NCBI GenBank assembly: GCA_963402885.1
Contig: OY727099.1
Span: 11,830,001-11,894,000, forward strand
Source of the DNA: Antedon bifida
Lineage: Eukaryota > Echinodermata > Crinoidea > Comatulida > Antedonidae
Reading direction: 5' to 3'
Length of the DNA stretch: 64,000 nt
Position 1 is the stretch's first letter. Each line of letters starts with the position of its first letter. Shown piece after piece: positions 53,401 to 64,000 of this stretch. The notes beneath the pieces are model-generated. The model had not been told where the DNA came from. It did not search any database and was given only the letters and a program-made list of their open reading frames with translations. The translations under genes and the position numbers were made by a program.

Positions 53401-56400
53401 CAAAAAGATGAAAAAAAAATGATTAGTGGGATGATTCGCAACTGACCAGAATGCAAAATGAAATTATTAATTGTGCATAAAATATCTATGTTTATAGAAG
53501 TATGCAAGGAGGAATAATTACTCCTGAACATGACAGCACACAAGTGGTTACAGCTTACGTCTACTGGACAGATGTCCCATCATGCATCACTTTACCAAAG
53601 GATGTTTCAGCGAGACAATACAACTTTATAACATCTATTTCTAAGATTAGTGGTGACGAGGCATATTACTTCCATACAGAAGGACTCAAAATGGCTGCCA
53701 ATAATGAGTTGTATCTAAGCCATGTCGCTGCATGGGAAACAAAATGGCGTAATGGGCATATAGACATTGACAATGTGTACTTATCAAGAATAATATACAG
53801 TAGCATGTACTATATATTGAGCTCACTTCCTCCTCTAAATACAACAGGCAGACTTGATTTTCCATTTTATGGGCTAGCACCTGGAGGACTTGCCAATGGT
53901 GGGGGCAACCAGGACTACATGGGGCATGTGTTTTGGGACCAGGAGACGTGGATGTACCCTCCAATTATGTTGTTTCATCCAAACCTTGCAAAGTCAATGC
54001 TTAGTTCACGAACACGACATATAGACGCAGCAAGAAATATTGCTAAGTTTAATGGTTACAATGGGACAATGTACCCTTGGGAAATGGCTTTTTCAGGTAA
54101 TAACATGATATAACAAAATATACATTATAGTACAGCAGTTTTTAGTTTTTAAGAAACTGGAAAAAAATAAACATTCTTTATCTTTGGCAGAATTTAACAT
54201 ATTCCTTATAATACAGTTAGCAAAATATATTTATGTCTAACTATGAACATTTATTTTATTAAATTAAATTTTACGTTTGATAAAAATTAGGTTATGATGT
54301 CTGTCCAGACAGAACCGTTGGTAAATTTGAACAGCACGTCAATGGAGACATAGCATATGCTCTCCAACAATATGTGAGAATGACTGAAGATGTACAGTTC
54401 CTTCTTGAAGAGAACGGGTTCGATCTGGCTAAAGGTCTTGCTGAATTTTGGTATTCGAGAGTATACAATATTAGCAACACCAAATATGGAGTGAAGGGTG
54501 AGTTTATTCAATTTTAATATAATTCAATTCTACACAATGCATTGATTTAAGCATCTATTGAAATGGAAATATTCCAGTGACCACGTCATGAACTTATCTA
54601 ATAGTATTATAAGCCTCCTGAACTTAGTATAAAATACATTATTCATCATCATACTGTATTAAGTGAGTTTTGATGAACCTAATTCAGTTTTACAATAAAT
54701 TGTATACCAGCTTACAATAAATTGTATACCAGCTTATTGTTTTATATTTTAAGTACTGATACTAAATTGTTCTTTTATTCCCACAGGTGTTATGCCTCCT
54801 GATGAATACCATAAAAACGTCAATAACTCTGTATACACAAACATGGTAGCAAAAATAAGTCTGCTACTACCAGAACAATTAGCACAGATGCTCAACACCA
54901 GTGTGCCTGAGTGTTGGAGTGATGTTGGTAATCAAATGTACATTCCGTATGATGCAAGTCTTAAGTACCACCCAGAATATGATGGTTACCAATTGGGTAT
55001 GGATTATATTCATGCTTAAATCATTGCTCATGTTTTATCTTTTTTTGGATACATTTTAGAGACTAATTGAAAGTTACACCAATAATGTTTTAAGGTATTT
55101 TTGTCCACATCTATTGTTTTAGCCATGATACTTTAAAAATTCTACTGAATAAGTGGCCATTTAACCCATAATTGGTGAAACATAATACAATATACATATC
55201 CACCTTAATTGCTGTAGGCCATCTCTGCATTTTCCTTTTCCAAGTTTATTTTTACTTTAGAAATATTTTTTTAGATAACTATTTACTGAATATATTAAAT
55301 TTATTTGTCACAAACAGTCAAAGAGTGGACCATGGCCAACACAGATAATTTGGAAGCTATTGATAAAAAATATGAAACATGTCTAAAGCTCTGTCAAACT
55401 AGTTTGTGTCCAAATTTGGTGGTGATATGCTTTAATATGGTAGTGATATGAAATCATCATGTCCATATAATATGAGCTCATCACATTATTTTGTCAAATA
55501 AAGTTTGATAGTGTAGACAGAGCTTAAAACAAAATTGTAATTTATAATAGGAACTGTTGTGAAACAAGCAGATGCCATCCTCCTTCAGTTTCCATTGATG
55601 TATGACATGCCTGATGATGTTCAGGTCAACGACCTTCTACTGTATGAAACTTACAAGGGGAAGCCAGTGACTAACCCCGATGGTCCTGCCATGACTTGGG
55701 CGATGTTTACCATTAACTGGCTCAAACTCAAGAATTTCACTAAAGCGTATAATGTATTCAATAAAACATTCGCCAATATACAAGAACCATTCATGGTAAG
55801 ATATTAACTGATATATATTTCCAATCAACTACTTCAAGTTTTTGCAACAGTAGACCCCTCCTTTGGGACACCCCTGTTTAGGATACACCCCTATTAAATG
55901 GGATATGCACATGGTACAGAAATATATGTTTAATACTCAGCCAACCTCTATTCTGTGAAAATGGTTTGTCACTTTGTTTGGTCTCAAAAGTGATAAGGTT
56001 TCTACTGGGTATCAGTGTTTGTCTCAATAGGCCAGTGATGATAGCTATAATAGTTTGCAGGTGCGGATCCAGCATTATAGATTTGGGGGGGGGGGGGGGG
56101 TTTAGGGGTGCTAAATATTTCATAAATGATAAAAACGATCCATTGGGTTGCAGAAAAAAAAAAGTCATTATTTTATCTTAAATATGTTCAGCCCCTGCCT
56201 AAATCAGGTGCCTGGTTTGTGTTACAAAAGCTTTCATTTTCCTATGATGTGCAGACTATTTTGTTTTCAAACAGACATGGACAGAGAACCCAGATGGTAC
56301 CGGGGCTGTCAACTTCCAAACTGGAATGGGTGGTTTTTTACAAACAATAACATTTGGGTTTGGTGGTATACGGATAAGATCGTGCTTAGAATTTGACTTT

Positions 56401-56881
56401 GTTCTACCACCAAAGTCTACAACGTTTAATATTACTGGGTTGAACTACCTCAGTTCCTCGCTGAATTTTGTAGCTCGAGAAACATCGCTAAGCATCACTT
56501 TAACTGAAGATAATTATAGAAGCATCTTTCCAAGTCTTCAGTTAATTGTATCAAAAACGGAAACTTATGACCTCAAATTAGGTAAGCCAATTATTTTGGT
56601 GAATTTATACTTTTAGCTGTATTAAATTGTTGCTTGTGTCAACTTTGTTGTACAGCTTACGTATTTGCATTCAAAATTGAACTCCAATATGTTTTTATTT
56701 CGTTAAGTTAAGTTAAATTCCAACATAATTAAAAATAGTATATTAATTTTTCTCCATTGTATGATATATTTTTTAGTAATTTGTATTATTTAATAATAAA
56801 TTATTTTTTCTATTGTTTTCAGGAAAAACTGTGAAGATTGCAAGAGTTCCTGCTAGAATTTGTAAAAAACAGATTGTATAA
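50408..56881 (+). CDS. PGGHG: Protein-glucosylgalactosylhydroxylysine glucosidase-like (GH65), membrane-anchored
   Basis: Exons: 50408-50548, 50951-51228, 52074-52285, 52894-53104, 53498-54096, 54291-54497, 54787-54996, 55551-55795, 56275-56581 and 56823-56881. They total 2469 nt, 822 aa, with phases closed. The enzyme removes glucose from the Glc-Gal-hydroxylysine units of collagens. The GH65 core matches ATHL1/PGGHG throughout: GNGYLATVIYSNTVYVNGLY, LAPGGLANGG, GHVFWDQETWMYPPIMLFHP, GVMPPDEYHKNVNNSVYTN, VVKQADAILLQFP, GPAMTWAMF and TWTENPDGTGAVNFQTGMGG. Acidic residues Asp428, Glu556 and Glu705 align with the three carboxyls reported as essential in the human enzyme. A hydrophobic segment at about 51-74 (LQVAGAALVLLFFVLLNILL), absent from the human protein, predicts a type II membrane anchor with the enzyme in the secretory lumen. 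Convergent with the CYP39A1-like gene. Confidence 0.9.
50620..50695 (+). other. 76-nt near-perfect hairpin in PGGHG intron 1
   Basis: Left arm gttcagtagtaatacttaat then agtagctagctagca; loop gtat; right arm is its complement with only a 2-nt bulge. The size is like a pre-miRNA, but the stem is unusually perfect and the loop very short. It may equally be a small inverted-repeat transposon. Confidence 0.75.
51262..51566 (+). repeat. MITE family D copy 1
   Basis: Ends tgtatgacccactatacgac and gtatagtgggtcataca. The interior has gataagtcacttttttgac and ggtatgacgcacatcgg. It lies upstream of PGGHG exon 3, in inverted orientation relative to copy 2. Confidence 0.85.
52290..52586 (-). repeat. MITE family D copy 2
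   Basis: Interior is the reverse complement of copy 1 (ccgatgtgcgtcatacc, gtgacttatctttaggtga). Ends resemble tctatgacccgctaaacgat and gtcgtatagtgggtcataca. It begins a few bases after the donor of PGGHG exon 3 (52285). Confidence 0.85.
55385..55527. repeat. MITE family A copy 10
   Basis: aaagctctgtcaaactagtt start (shortened), tagtgtagacagagctta end. PGGHG intron, 23 bp before an acceptor. Confidence 0.82.
56085..56100 (+). repeat. Run of 16 G
   Basis: Homopolymer after gtgcggatccagcattatag, inside a PGGHG intron. The same gtgcggatc word recurs at 62561, so it may belong to a dispersed repeat. Could form a G-quadruplex; length may be an assembly artefact. Confidence 0.8.
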
Positions 56882-57042
56882 CATTTTATTAAAAAGCAGA
56901 TGTTATATTTTAAAACTTCTCCAAAATGAACAATGTCTTTCAGTTACTAAATTTGTATCACTGTTACAGGGTTTAGTTTCAACTTTATTTTTACTGTATT
57001 TATAATATATATCAATAGTAAGCTTATAGAAAACTTATTTAT

Positions 57043-57048
57043 AATAAA
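57043..57048 (+). terminator. Candidate PGGHG polyadenylation signal
   Basis: AATAAA 162 bp after the PGGHG stop codon. Confidence 0.6.
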
Positions 57049-57388
57049 ACTTAATTTTGTTGGTACGTCTCCCTGTGTGCAGTGCTTATTCATTACAAGG
57101 TTGACATTCAACGCAAAATATGTTATTTCTAATTATCTTACATTTTTTAAATATAAATTCATATAAAAATACAAATTCTATTGTAATTAAAATATTTCAT
57201 TTTTTGGAATGTTTGACACATATTTAAGTAAATTGAAGACATTTAGGCTTTTGCTAAACTTTCACACCCAAGTAAGTACATTGGTAGTTGGATTACATTT
57301 ACACATTGAGCAATGACAAACTGTAGTTGAATTCTCACTCCCAATATCTTAAAAATTGTATGTATAATTAATGTTTTATAATACTGTA

Positions 57389-57394
57389 TTTATT
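57389..57394 (-). terminator. Candidate CYP39A1-like polyadenylation signal
   Basis: AATAAA on the minus strand, about 120 bp after the stop at 57515. Another lies only 4 nt after the stop (57505-57510) and is less likely. The 3' ends of the two convergent genes would then not overlap. Confidence 0.45.
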
Positions 57395-57514
57395 CAATTC
57401 AATAATTTACTAAAATTTTAAGGTTTAAGTTAAATATTTGGTTAATAATTTGCATTTGCACATGGTTAATCAAAAGGTAAAAAGAAAAAAAAAATCACAA
57501 CTTGTTTATTAGTT

Positions 57515-60500
57515 TCATTTAGAAAACGTAACTGGGTAGGTGTGCTTTGGATGTTGAGTACCAACAACATGAATTTGACTCTGAAAAACAAAACATTTTT
57601 GTGTAAAATAACTACATAAAGCATTTTAAATTGGCCGAAATTTTGATATTGCTAACAAAAATATTCTATATTTATATGTTTGACTGGATTTTAGTGGTAA
57701 CCCTAAAGAAAATCTTATTGCGTAAATCATGCACTGAAGTAGACATGTATACTTACAGGTTGTGGCAATGTGCTTAAAGCTGTGAAAGAAAGCTGCTGCA
57801 GTAGTAGTGTTATTAAAACATGCATTTCCATCAACGCAAACCATCTAGCAGACAAGAAGAAAACAATTTGTAAATCAGTTTTATTATTTAAGTGTGCAGG
57901 ACTTGGTCTGGTTGTATTAACTCAGCCTATGACTTAGGGAAACGAGAGAAGGCTTCCAAATCTAATTCTATTACTCTGAATTTAATAATTTAGACTAGTT
58001 TACCTTCCTGGACATTGGTATCGACCTCCGCCAAATCCTACAAACCCATCTAGAAACAAGTTCTTATCAAGATCAGCTGCCAACCAACGATCCTACGACA
58101 AAAAAAGAGATGCGTCAGAAATCAATTGTGATATTATATTGCTGAAACTGCCTTTAAGCTGATATATTATCTGATTGGTAAGCACACCTTTTTAATTTGT
58201 TTAGATTATCTAATAGAAAGACTCGCGTTCATTTCTTTCTATTGAGCTTTTACTGGTTGTTATTGTTTACTGATTTTCCACAAACATATATTTCTTTATA
58301 AATCATTAAAAATCATTAAGTATATATAAATGTGGATGGTGGTCAAAAAAAGTATAAAAATAGACTTTAAGCAGAGACGACCATTTACAAAATAGACAAG
58401 AAATATTTCTTACAAAAAACGCTGCTCGCTTATTGACGTAACAGTTTTAAAGATATATTGTCCCTCTGAAAAATATTTTTTATTTCAAATTTGTTTTTGA
58501 ATGTGTCATTTTATTGTCACATAATAGTTATTTTACCTGAAAAAATATAATTTAAAGCAAAAATACTTAAATTGTCTGTCAGACAATGGTTTTTGAGTTA
58601 TAATTATACGTTTCTTTTCTCTTTTTATATGTGAATAAATATTATTTTTTGTTACAGAAGTGAATAACTTTGATATGAAACACAGACTCAATTTCTGTCA
58701 CTTTAGTACAAACAAAAACTTTTTTTTTTCTTTTTGTTTTGATAATAATTCAATGATTATCTGACAGCGAATTACAGTATTATATAATATCATGGGACTC
58801 ATAAATACCAGAAATGCTTTGGGATTTATCGTTCAACCCAGACGTTTTTTGGGTCTAGCAGCTGGGACCTATAAATTATAGTGGAGTATGCATTTTCGCA
58901 AAAATGTCAGTCTCTCAGTACTAAAACTGCTGCTTGCTTTATATCTGATTACGTCATCTCTTGTGACGTAGCGGGCTAGAGCAGCAGCATGAAAAACATT
59001 ATAATCTGGTCAATATGAGGGATGACATGACACGCTGTGATTTGAATTTACATAATATGTTCTATTTGGATCATAATTAGAAATGTAAGAGACTTCCAAA
59101 TTAATTTATTTATGACTGTAAACACATCGTTTTGTTTTACAATCTATAAATTAATCTAATCTCTGTACATAAATTACATTTTTGTAAAGCTGTCTACGCT
59201 ATCAAACTTTATGTGACAAAAAAATGTGATGTCATATCACCACCCTATTTGGCCACATCACACTTTTTTAGTCAAACTAGTTTGATAAAATACTTACCGG
59301 TTTGAATGCATGTGGATTTGGGAAGTATCTAGGGTCTCTATGAGCCCAATAGGGAGAGATCATCAGCATATCACCTGCTGGGATAGTGTAGCCCTGAAAT
59401 AAAATGTCAAAATTAAAAGAAGTGGCAATACATTAATCTCATAGGCCTACTCATGGAATTTTGTATTTTATTTTTTCTTTCTCATTCCCGAGTCCTGAGG
59501 ACGATCAAAAGTCGAGAAACTTAATAGTTCTTTTCAGAACTATATATACGTGGTGTACCACAAACTTTGTAACATTTGATTTTGCCATGCAAACCTTCAT
59601 TCAAACAATATTTTGTATGTGCGTAATTGTGTTATGATCAAAGGTCAAGGTAAACAACGCAATTCAGCCTTTTGCTGCTATGTAAATATATATTTTATGT
59701 AAATAGATTATACCAGTGTATATACAGAAAACGACCTACAGGATTTGAACCAAAGACCATGAGATTGAAAGAAATACCATCAAGCCATTGATATTATAAT
59801 CTAGCATGCATTGTTTTACAGACCTTGAGATGAAACGACTTGATAACCTTTCTAGCAATGACACCTGGTGAGCGAAGTCTAATCGTTTCTAGTATACATC
59901 TCTTGATAGAGGGCAGTTTACCAATAATCTCTTCATCTATTATAAGGTCAGTTTGTTTGTCGCCTAATACATCATTTAATTCTGCAGAAACCTTTTCCAT
60001 TTCTTCTGGATCGTCGAGAAGAAATGCAATTACCCAAAAACTTATCTGGAAAGAAAAAAGATAATTATAGCAACATATATATTTAATAAAATGAACTGGT
60101 GATAAAAATAACGATGTTCAAATGTGACTCACTGGAATAGCATTGGCTTGAGACGCCCATAAAAGCATAAGTGCGAAATTTGGTCCGTATTTTCCAACCT
60201 CACTCATCATCTGTTGACCCAAAGTCTGGAAAAGAAAAAGAAAATGTTTAAAAACTGACAACCTTGTTTACTTACTTCACCTTTAGCCGTTTGGGGCTGT
60301 TGGGGCACCGTAGATGATTTAAAAACTCTCCTCCATGAGGCCCTGTCCTCCACCATCCTCAGTATCATATTGTGAGTCAGTTTAGTGTTTGATGGTACAG
60401 TAAAATTGAGTAAAATATTCTGGTTCATTTAAATATTACAGTAATTTACAAATGAACACTCACCATTGATTTTGATGATTGTGGTTTTATGTCATTTTGA

Positions 60501-63350
60501 AATTGTGTAAATAGTTTGAGAAGCCATTGTTTGCATGCAGCCCAGTCTCTAAAAAAAAAAACCATTGGAAATTTTATTTTAGATATGTTACTTAAAGACA
60601 CCTTCCCTACGTTTTTTAGATCTATTTTAAGATCACAAGCTATATTTAATGTAAAAATAATACTATATGGTCCTATTGCGATAACTTTTTTCGTCTTTAA
60701 ATGGTTAAAATGTGAAAAATAAGTCGATTCTAATAATTATAGCGGCCAGCTATAAATCCCAAAATGCATTGCGCTCGGATTGATATTTCTGTTTTTCTTC
60801 TGTAATTCACCCACTTTTCAATCGATTGTGAAGCCAAAACAAATGGAAGACTCCTAACTTTTAAGCGAAAATACGGGGTTTTCCCCAATTTGTATCAACA
60901 GAGTCTGGCAAAAATAGAAAGACAATTAATGCAGCAACTATACAACGTCAGGCTAGGTATATAGCTAGCGTACGATGTTCGTACGTTACCGATGTTTACC
61001 AGCTAGGCCTACAAAACTAAGCCTAGCTAGGCTAGGCCTAAAAACCGTCCACGAGAGGTCAGTTGCCGCGAGCTACTTAGGTAGTGCATTGTTTCTCACT
61101 TTTTATCATAATTTACCATAAAACGTACATTTAAGACAAGGAATGACCTGGTTTAATGTTTTTAAAGTAATATATATGTATTATTTTTACAAAACGTCAC
61201 AAATTGTAGGGAAGGTGTCTTTAAAGCAAAATTTACATGCTCTTTAATTACAGTTAACAATTGAGACTGTTGGACATATATCGGAGCTATATCATAGTTT
61301 TATCAGAGCTATATCATAGTTTTATCAGAGCTATATCAGAGTTTTATCAGAGCTATATCAGAGTTTTATCAGAGCTATATCAGAGTTTTATCAGAGCTAC
61401 ATCAGAGTTTTATCAGAGCTACATCAGAGTTTTATCAGAGCTACATCAGAGTTTTATCAGAGCTACATCAGAGTTTTATCAGAGCTATATCAGAGCTATA
61501 TCAGAGCTATATCAGAGTTTTATCAGAGCTACATCAGAGTTTTATCAGAGCTACATCAGAGTTTTATCAGAGATACATCAGAGTTTTATCAGAGCTACAC
61601 CAGAGGTTTATCAGAGCTACATCAGAGTTTTGTCGGAGCTAAACTTACTTTAAATACAGTCAACAATTACAATTGGTAACGTATGACATATCAGATGTAC
61701 CTCTAAAACTTGTTGGAGAGCTACCGGTGTTTTCTCGGAGCCAACGCCATGGACGTATAAGAGAGTTACTTTTCACACCAGTACTTAAATCAGATGTAAC
61801 TTACCGAAGCAAAAAGCCTGGAATTTGTGATCCATACTCAAACTGATCATCAAATTTAACAAATGTATCTTCAAGTTCTTGCATCTTTTCTTCACCAGAC
61901 ACAATTCCTTCACCAAACAAGTTCTTTACAACTGCACCAAACATTACCTTTCTGTGGACGTCAATAACAGAATCATGTGAGTAACAATTGTTTTAGTTTT
62001 AATTAGGTCCGACTTAATCATGAGAACCCCTGATAGAGATTATTGGTAGACTTTTATTACAGATATTGCAAGGTACAAACATTTAATTGACACTTTCCAG
62101 TTTGGTATAGTCTTTAAATACAGGTGAATAATTTGAGTAAAGAATAATTGACACTTTCCAGTTTGATATAGTCTTTAAATACAGGTGAATAATTTGAGTA
62201 CATATGTTTATTATTTTAATTTAACCTTGATACCTTATAAGCTTCATGAGATCCATCTCGCCCCTTTTAGGTAATTTACATATCTCCTTCGAAAACTTGT
62301 TGCTGAGGTCTGCGTAGTAATTATTATGCTGTGAGGGCGCTAATCTTCCTTTCATTAGATCATGCATGTCTGTGTGGTACTTTAAGAAAAGTTCAGGTGT
62401 TAGTGATGCTGAAAAATATAATACTTTATGATTATTCAGAGCTTACATAAGAATCGTTTCTCAAAAGACTTTTTTTTTCTTATTATTGTTTTAGTTATTA
62501 GTGCTTTTAAAACATTATACAATTGTTAGGGCTGATGCAGGCTGTGGGCCTGATGTAACAGGTGCGGATCTAATCGGGGCCCAGCTGGCCTGTTCCCACC
62601 CCTAAATTTTGCAAATTGTAATGCAAAAGATAGGACATCTAATTAAGCTCAGCCCTTCATTTCACTATTTTTATGCCCTGGGTATATTTAATCCTGGATA
62701 TATATGTGAGCAGAGGGGTAAAATTATATTTGTTACAATGTGAATTGGAGCTTACCAGTGTTTTGTACAGCATCTACAACTGCTTGTTGGAAGTCAACGT
62801 TCTTTGAATTGAAGAAATATTGACGATGATCATCAATGTCCATTAGAAAGGTCAAGTATTTGCCAGCGGCAAGTACAGTAAATACTGGGCCATGCTGTAA
62901 AAGAATTTACATGAAGTGTGGATAAATGGTAAAATGAACTTGAAAAAAAGATCAAAAGTCAAAGGCTATTTCTATTATAATCTGATAATTTTTTTATTTG
63001 AAAAAATACCATTGGCTTAAAATACCAGTTGCTTAGTTTAATTGACCTTCTTGTCATATGTAAAAATTTCAGAAAACATCCTCAGCTAAACTTTAAATGG
63101 TATGCAACATAATGTACCAAAAAAGACCAAACATACATATAATATAGTACTGCACTTGTATACCTACCATGTGTTCTGCATTTTTTATGTAAATCAAAGG
63201 AGTGACACCGAACTCAACACCAACACCCATCCATGGTATCCAACCACTGATCGTGGGAGGACCGTTCCGCCGGTTCAGCTTAACCATAAACAAATTCACA
63301 ATAATAATTGCAACAATGCTTGATATTACGATCGAAATTGTGAGCAACAT
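57515..63350 (-). CDS. CYP39A1: CYP39A1-like cytochrome P450 (oxysterol 7-alpha-hydroxylase family)
   Basis: Minus-strand exons in order: 63168-63350, 62756-62894, 62234-62408, 61805-61951, 60464-60548, 60133-60225, 59824-60045, 59298-59393, 58004-58092, 57757-57844 and 57515-57580. They total 1383 nt, 460 aa (human 469), with phases closed. An N-terminal membrane anchor precedes RRNGPPTISGWIPWMGVGVE. Then come FDDQFEYGSQIPGFLLR, the I-helix LLWASQANAIP (264-274, lacking the usual Thr as in the CYP7/8/39 clan), ETIR (327-330) with RLRSPGVIARKV, PYWAHRDPRYFPNP and the heme loop FGGGRYQCPG with Cys407. The C-terminus RWFALMEMHV fits CYP39. Human CYP39A1 7-alpha-hydroxylates 24-hydroxycholesterol in the ER; the substrate here is inferred. 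The long intron 61804-60549 holds a TIR element and a minisatellite. Confidence 0.92.
58400..58690 (-). repeat. Repeat family B copy, inverted
   Basis: Reverse strand shows gagggacaatatatcttt at one end. The plus strand shows cataatagttatt, ctgtcagacaatggttttt and gaagtgaataactttgat, matching 5272-5640. CYP39A1 intron. Confidence 0.75.
59185..59290. repeat. MITE family A copy 11, shortened
   Basis: aaagctgtctacgctatc start with inner arms tgtgatgtcatatcacc and ccacatcacacttttt. It ends at aaactagtttgat, so the outer right end is missing. It lies 8 bp from the CYP39A1 exon 59298-59393, on its downstream (donor) side. Confidence 0.8.
59722..59800 (-). repeat. tRNA-derived SINE head (weak)
   Basis: Minus strand has ggttcaaatcctgtagg (B-box-like) preceded by cttgatggtatttctttc and agtggcaatgg-like sequence. 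CYP39A1 intron. Confidence 0.35.
60592..61224. repeat. TIR element with TTAA target duplication
   Basis: Perfect 15-bp ends agacaccttccctac and gtagggaaggtgtct, each bordered by TTAA (60592-60595 and 61221-61224). No transposase frame. The TTAA duplication is as used by piggyBac elements. CYP39A1 intron. Confidence 0.75.
61262..61645. repeat. 22-bp minisatellite
   Basis: About 17 copies of gagttttatcagagctacat plus ca, with a few units shortened (gagctatatca repeated). An open frame of 130 codons runs through it but shows only the repeat. CYP39A1 intron, 37 bp from the TIR element. Confidence 0.93.
62085..62206. repeat. 61-bp tandem duplication
   Basis: Two copies of aattgacactttccagtttg, then atatagtctttaaatacagg, then tgaataatttgagta. 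CYP39A1 intron, close to the donor of exon 62234-62408. Confidence 0.88.
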
Positions 63351-64000
63351 TTTAGAAACTAGGCATACAAAGTACTGTATTTGCTAAAAATGTGGGGAAA
63401 AATACCGGTACTGTTGCAACATAGCTTCAGTTTCGATCCAGGGCCTACAAAAACAAATAAGAAGAGCGCCCTCAAAAGTGAATTAGAAACTATGGAGCGC
63501 TACTTAACACTTTTTAATAAATTTACCATGTTTACGGTAACGCAGTTAAAATGAGTATGCTTCTACTTTCAATTCCTATTTTTGAGGTACTAATATAAGT
63601 TACGTTCGGCTAATACGACGATAGATACTTTGAAGTCATCGTTCGATAGACATGAAATGAACATTACATCGGCGTTTCATATTTCGTATTCCCGACACGT
63701 CACACTTGAGTGCGTTTTGCATGTGTGTCGTGTGTAATATATTTTTTTAATTTTTTTACAGCTTAAAACTAATGTTATATATCTAATAAGCATAGTATTA
63801 ATAGTTACTATTGTGTATCCTTCATTAGTAAGGTATGTTTTTGAAGTTTATTTTGGTTGATATAGGTAGACGTATGTATGGGATGGCCTAGTAACATATG
63901 GCCTACTGACTAGGACTAGGCGAGGCCTACCTAGTACTCTCTAAGTAGTACGTAGTAGGCCACCACTAGTAGTACTGCTACTGCTAGCAGTTAGAGGCTT
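63351..64000. other. CYP39A1-like upstream region
   Basis: Holds the presumed minus-strand promoter. No TATA box is clear; CpG-containing words occur at 63440-63500 and 63600-63730. The last 120 bp are taggccta/ctactagta-rich. No gene seen on the plus strand. Confidence 0.45.

Noticed and set aside
61261-61653. 130-codon open frame
   Set aside because: Translation of a 22-bp minisatellite inside a CYP39A1 intron, on the opposite strand.

Overview
The window is AT-rich nuclear DNA from an animal. It has small exons with GT/AG introns, dense inverted-repeat transposons, tRNA-derived SINE heads, several tandem-repeat arrays and stretches rich in the word taggccta. That word texture, together with the gene set, suggests a deuterostome invertebrate, most likely an echinoderm. 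This is an inference from texture and homology; no species-diagnostic sequence was found.

Five genes and one probable gene fragment can be reconstructed with closed reading frames. (1) 242-21574 (+) is the 3' part of a PARP4 (vault poly-ADP-ribose polymerase) gene; 24 exons and 707 codons are visible. (2) 23138-31455 (+) is a 20-exon, 1065-aa HECT E3 ubiquitin ligase of the UBE3A/HECTD2 group with an AZUL zinc finger. (3) 32092-33205 (+) is a three-exon IRAK1BP1 (SIMPL domain) gene. (4) 35004-36251 (+) is an intronless Golgi-type carbohydrate sulfotransferase. (5) 50408-56881 (+) is a 10-exon PGGHG/ATHL1 family GH65 glucosidase with an N-terminal membrane anchor. (6) 57515-63350 (-) is an 11-exon, 460-aa CYP39A1-like cytochrome P450, convergent with PGGHG. 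A possible orphan exon lies at 48877-48969.

The rest is mobile and repetitive DNA. A full-length, apparently young BEL/Pao LTR retrotransposon (7820-15365) lies antisense in a PARP4 intron. It is bounded by a 5-bp target duplication and inserted inside an older MITE copy. The most striking structure is at 37.3-48.8 kb. About 5 kb of a 97-bp tandem repeat is followed by a 2.4-kb spacer (partly a second, ~190-bp tandem repeat) and then by about 4 kb of the same 97-bp repeat in opposite orientation. This layout resembles a giant foldback/TU-type element. Several MITE families, three intronic minisatellites (25, 41 and 22 bp) and an intragenic duplication of small exons are also present.

The genes do not form an obvious pathway. 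PARP4 and the HECT ligase are head-to-tail, as are the ligase, IRAK1BP1 and the sulfotransferase. PGGHG acts on collagen-linked glucose and CYP39A1 on oxysterols. The most unusual gene architecture is the PARP4 tail. A long run of very small exons in the same phase (1-1) has been partly duplicated in tandem, and exon boundaries there overlap transposon ends and a minisatellite.
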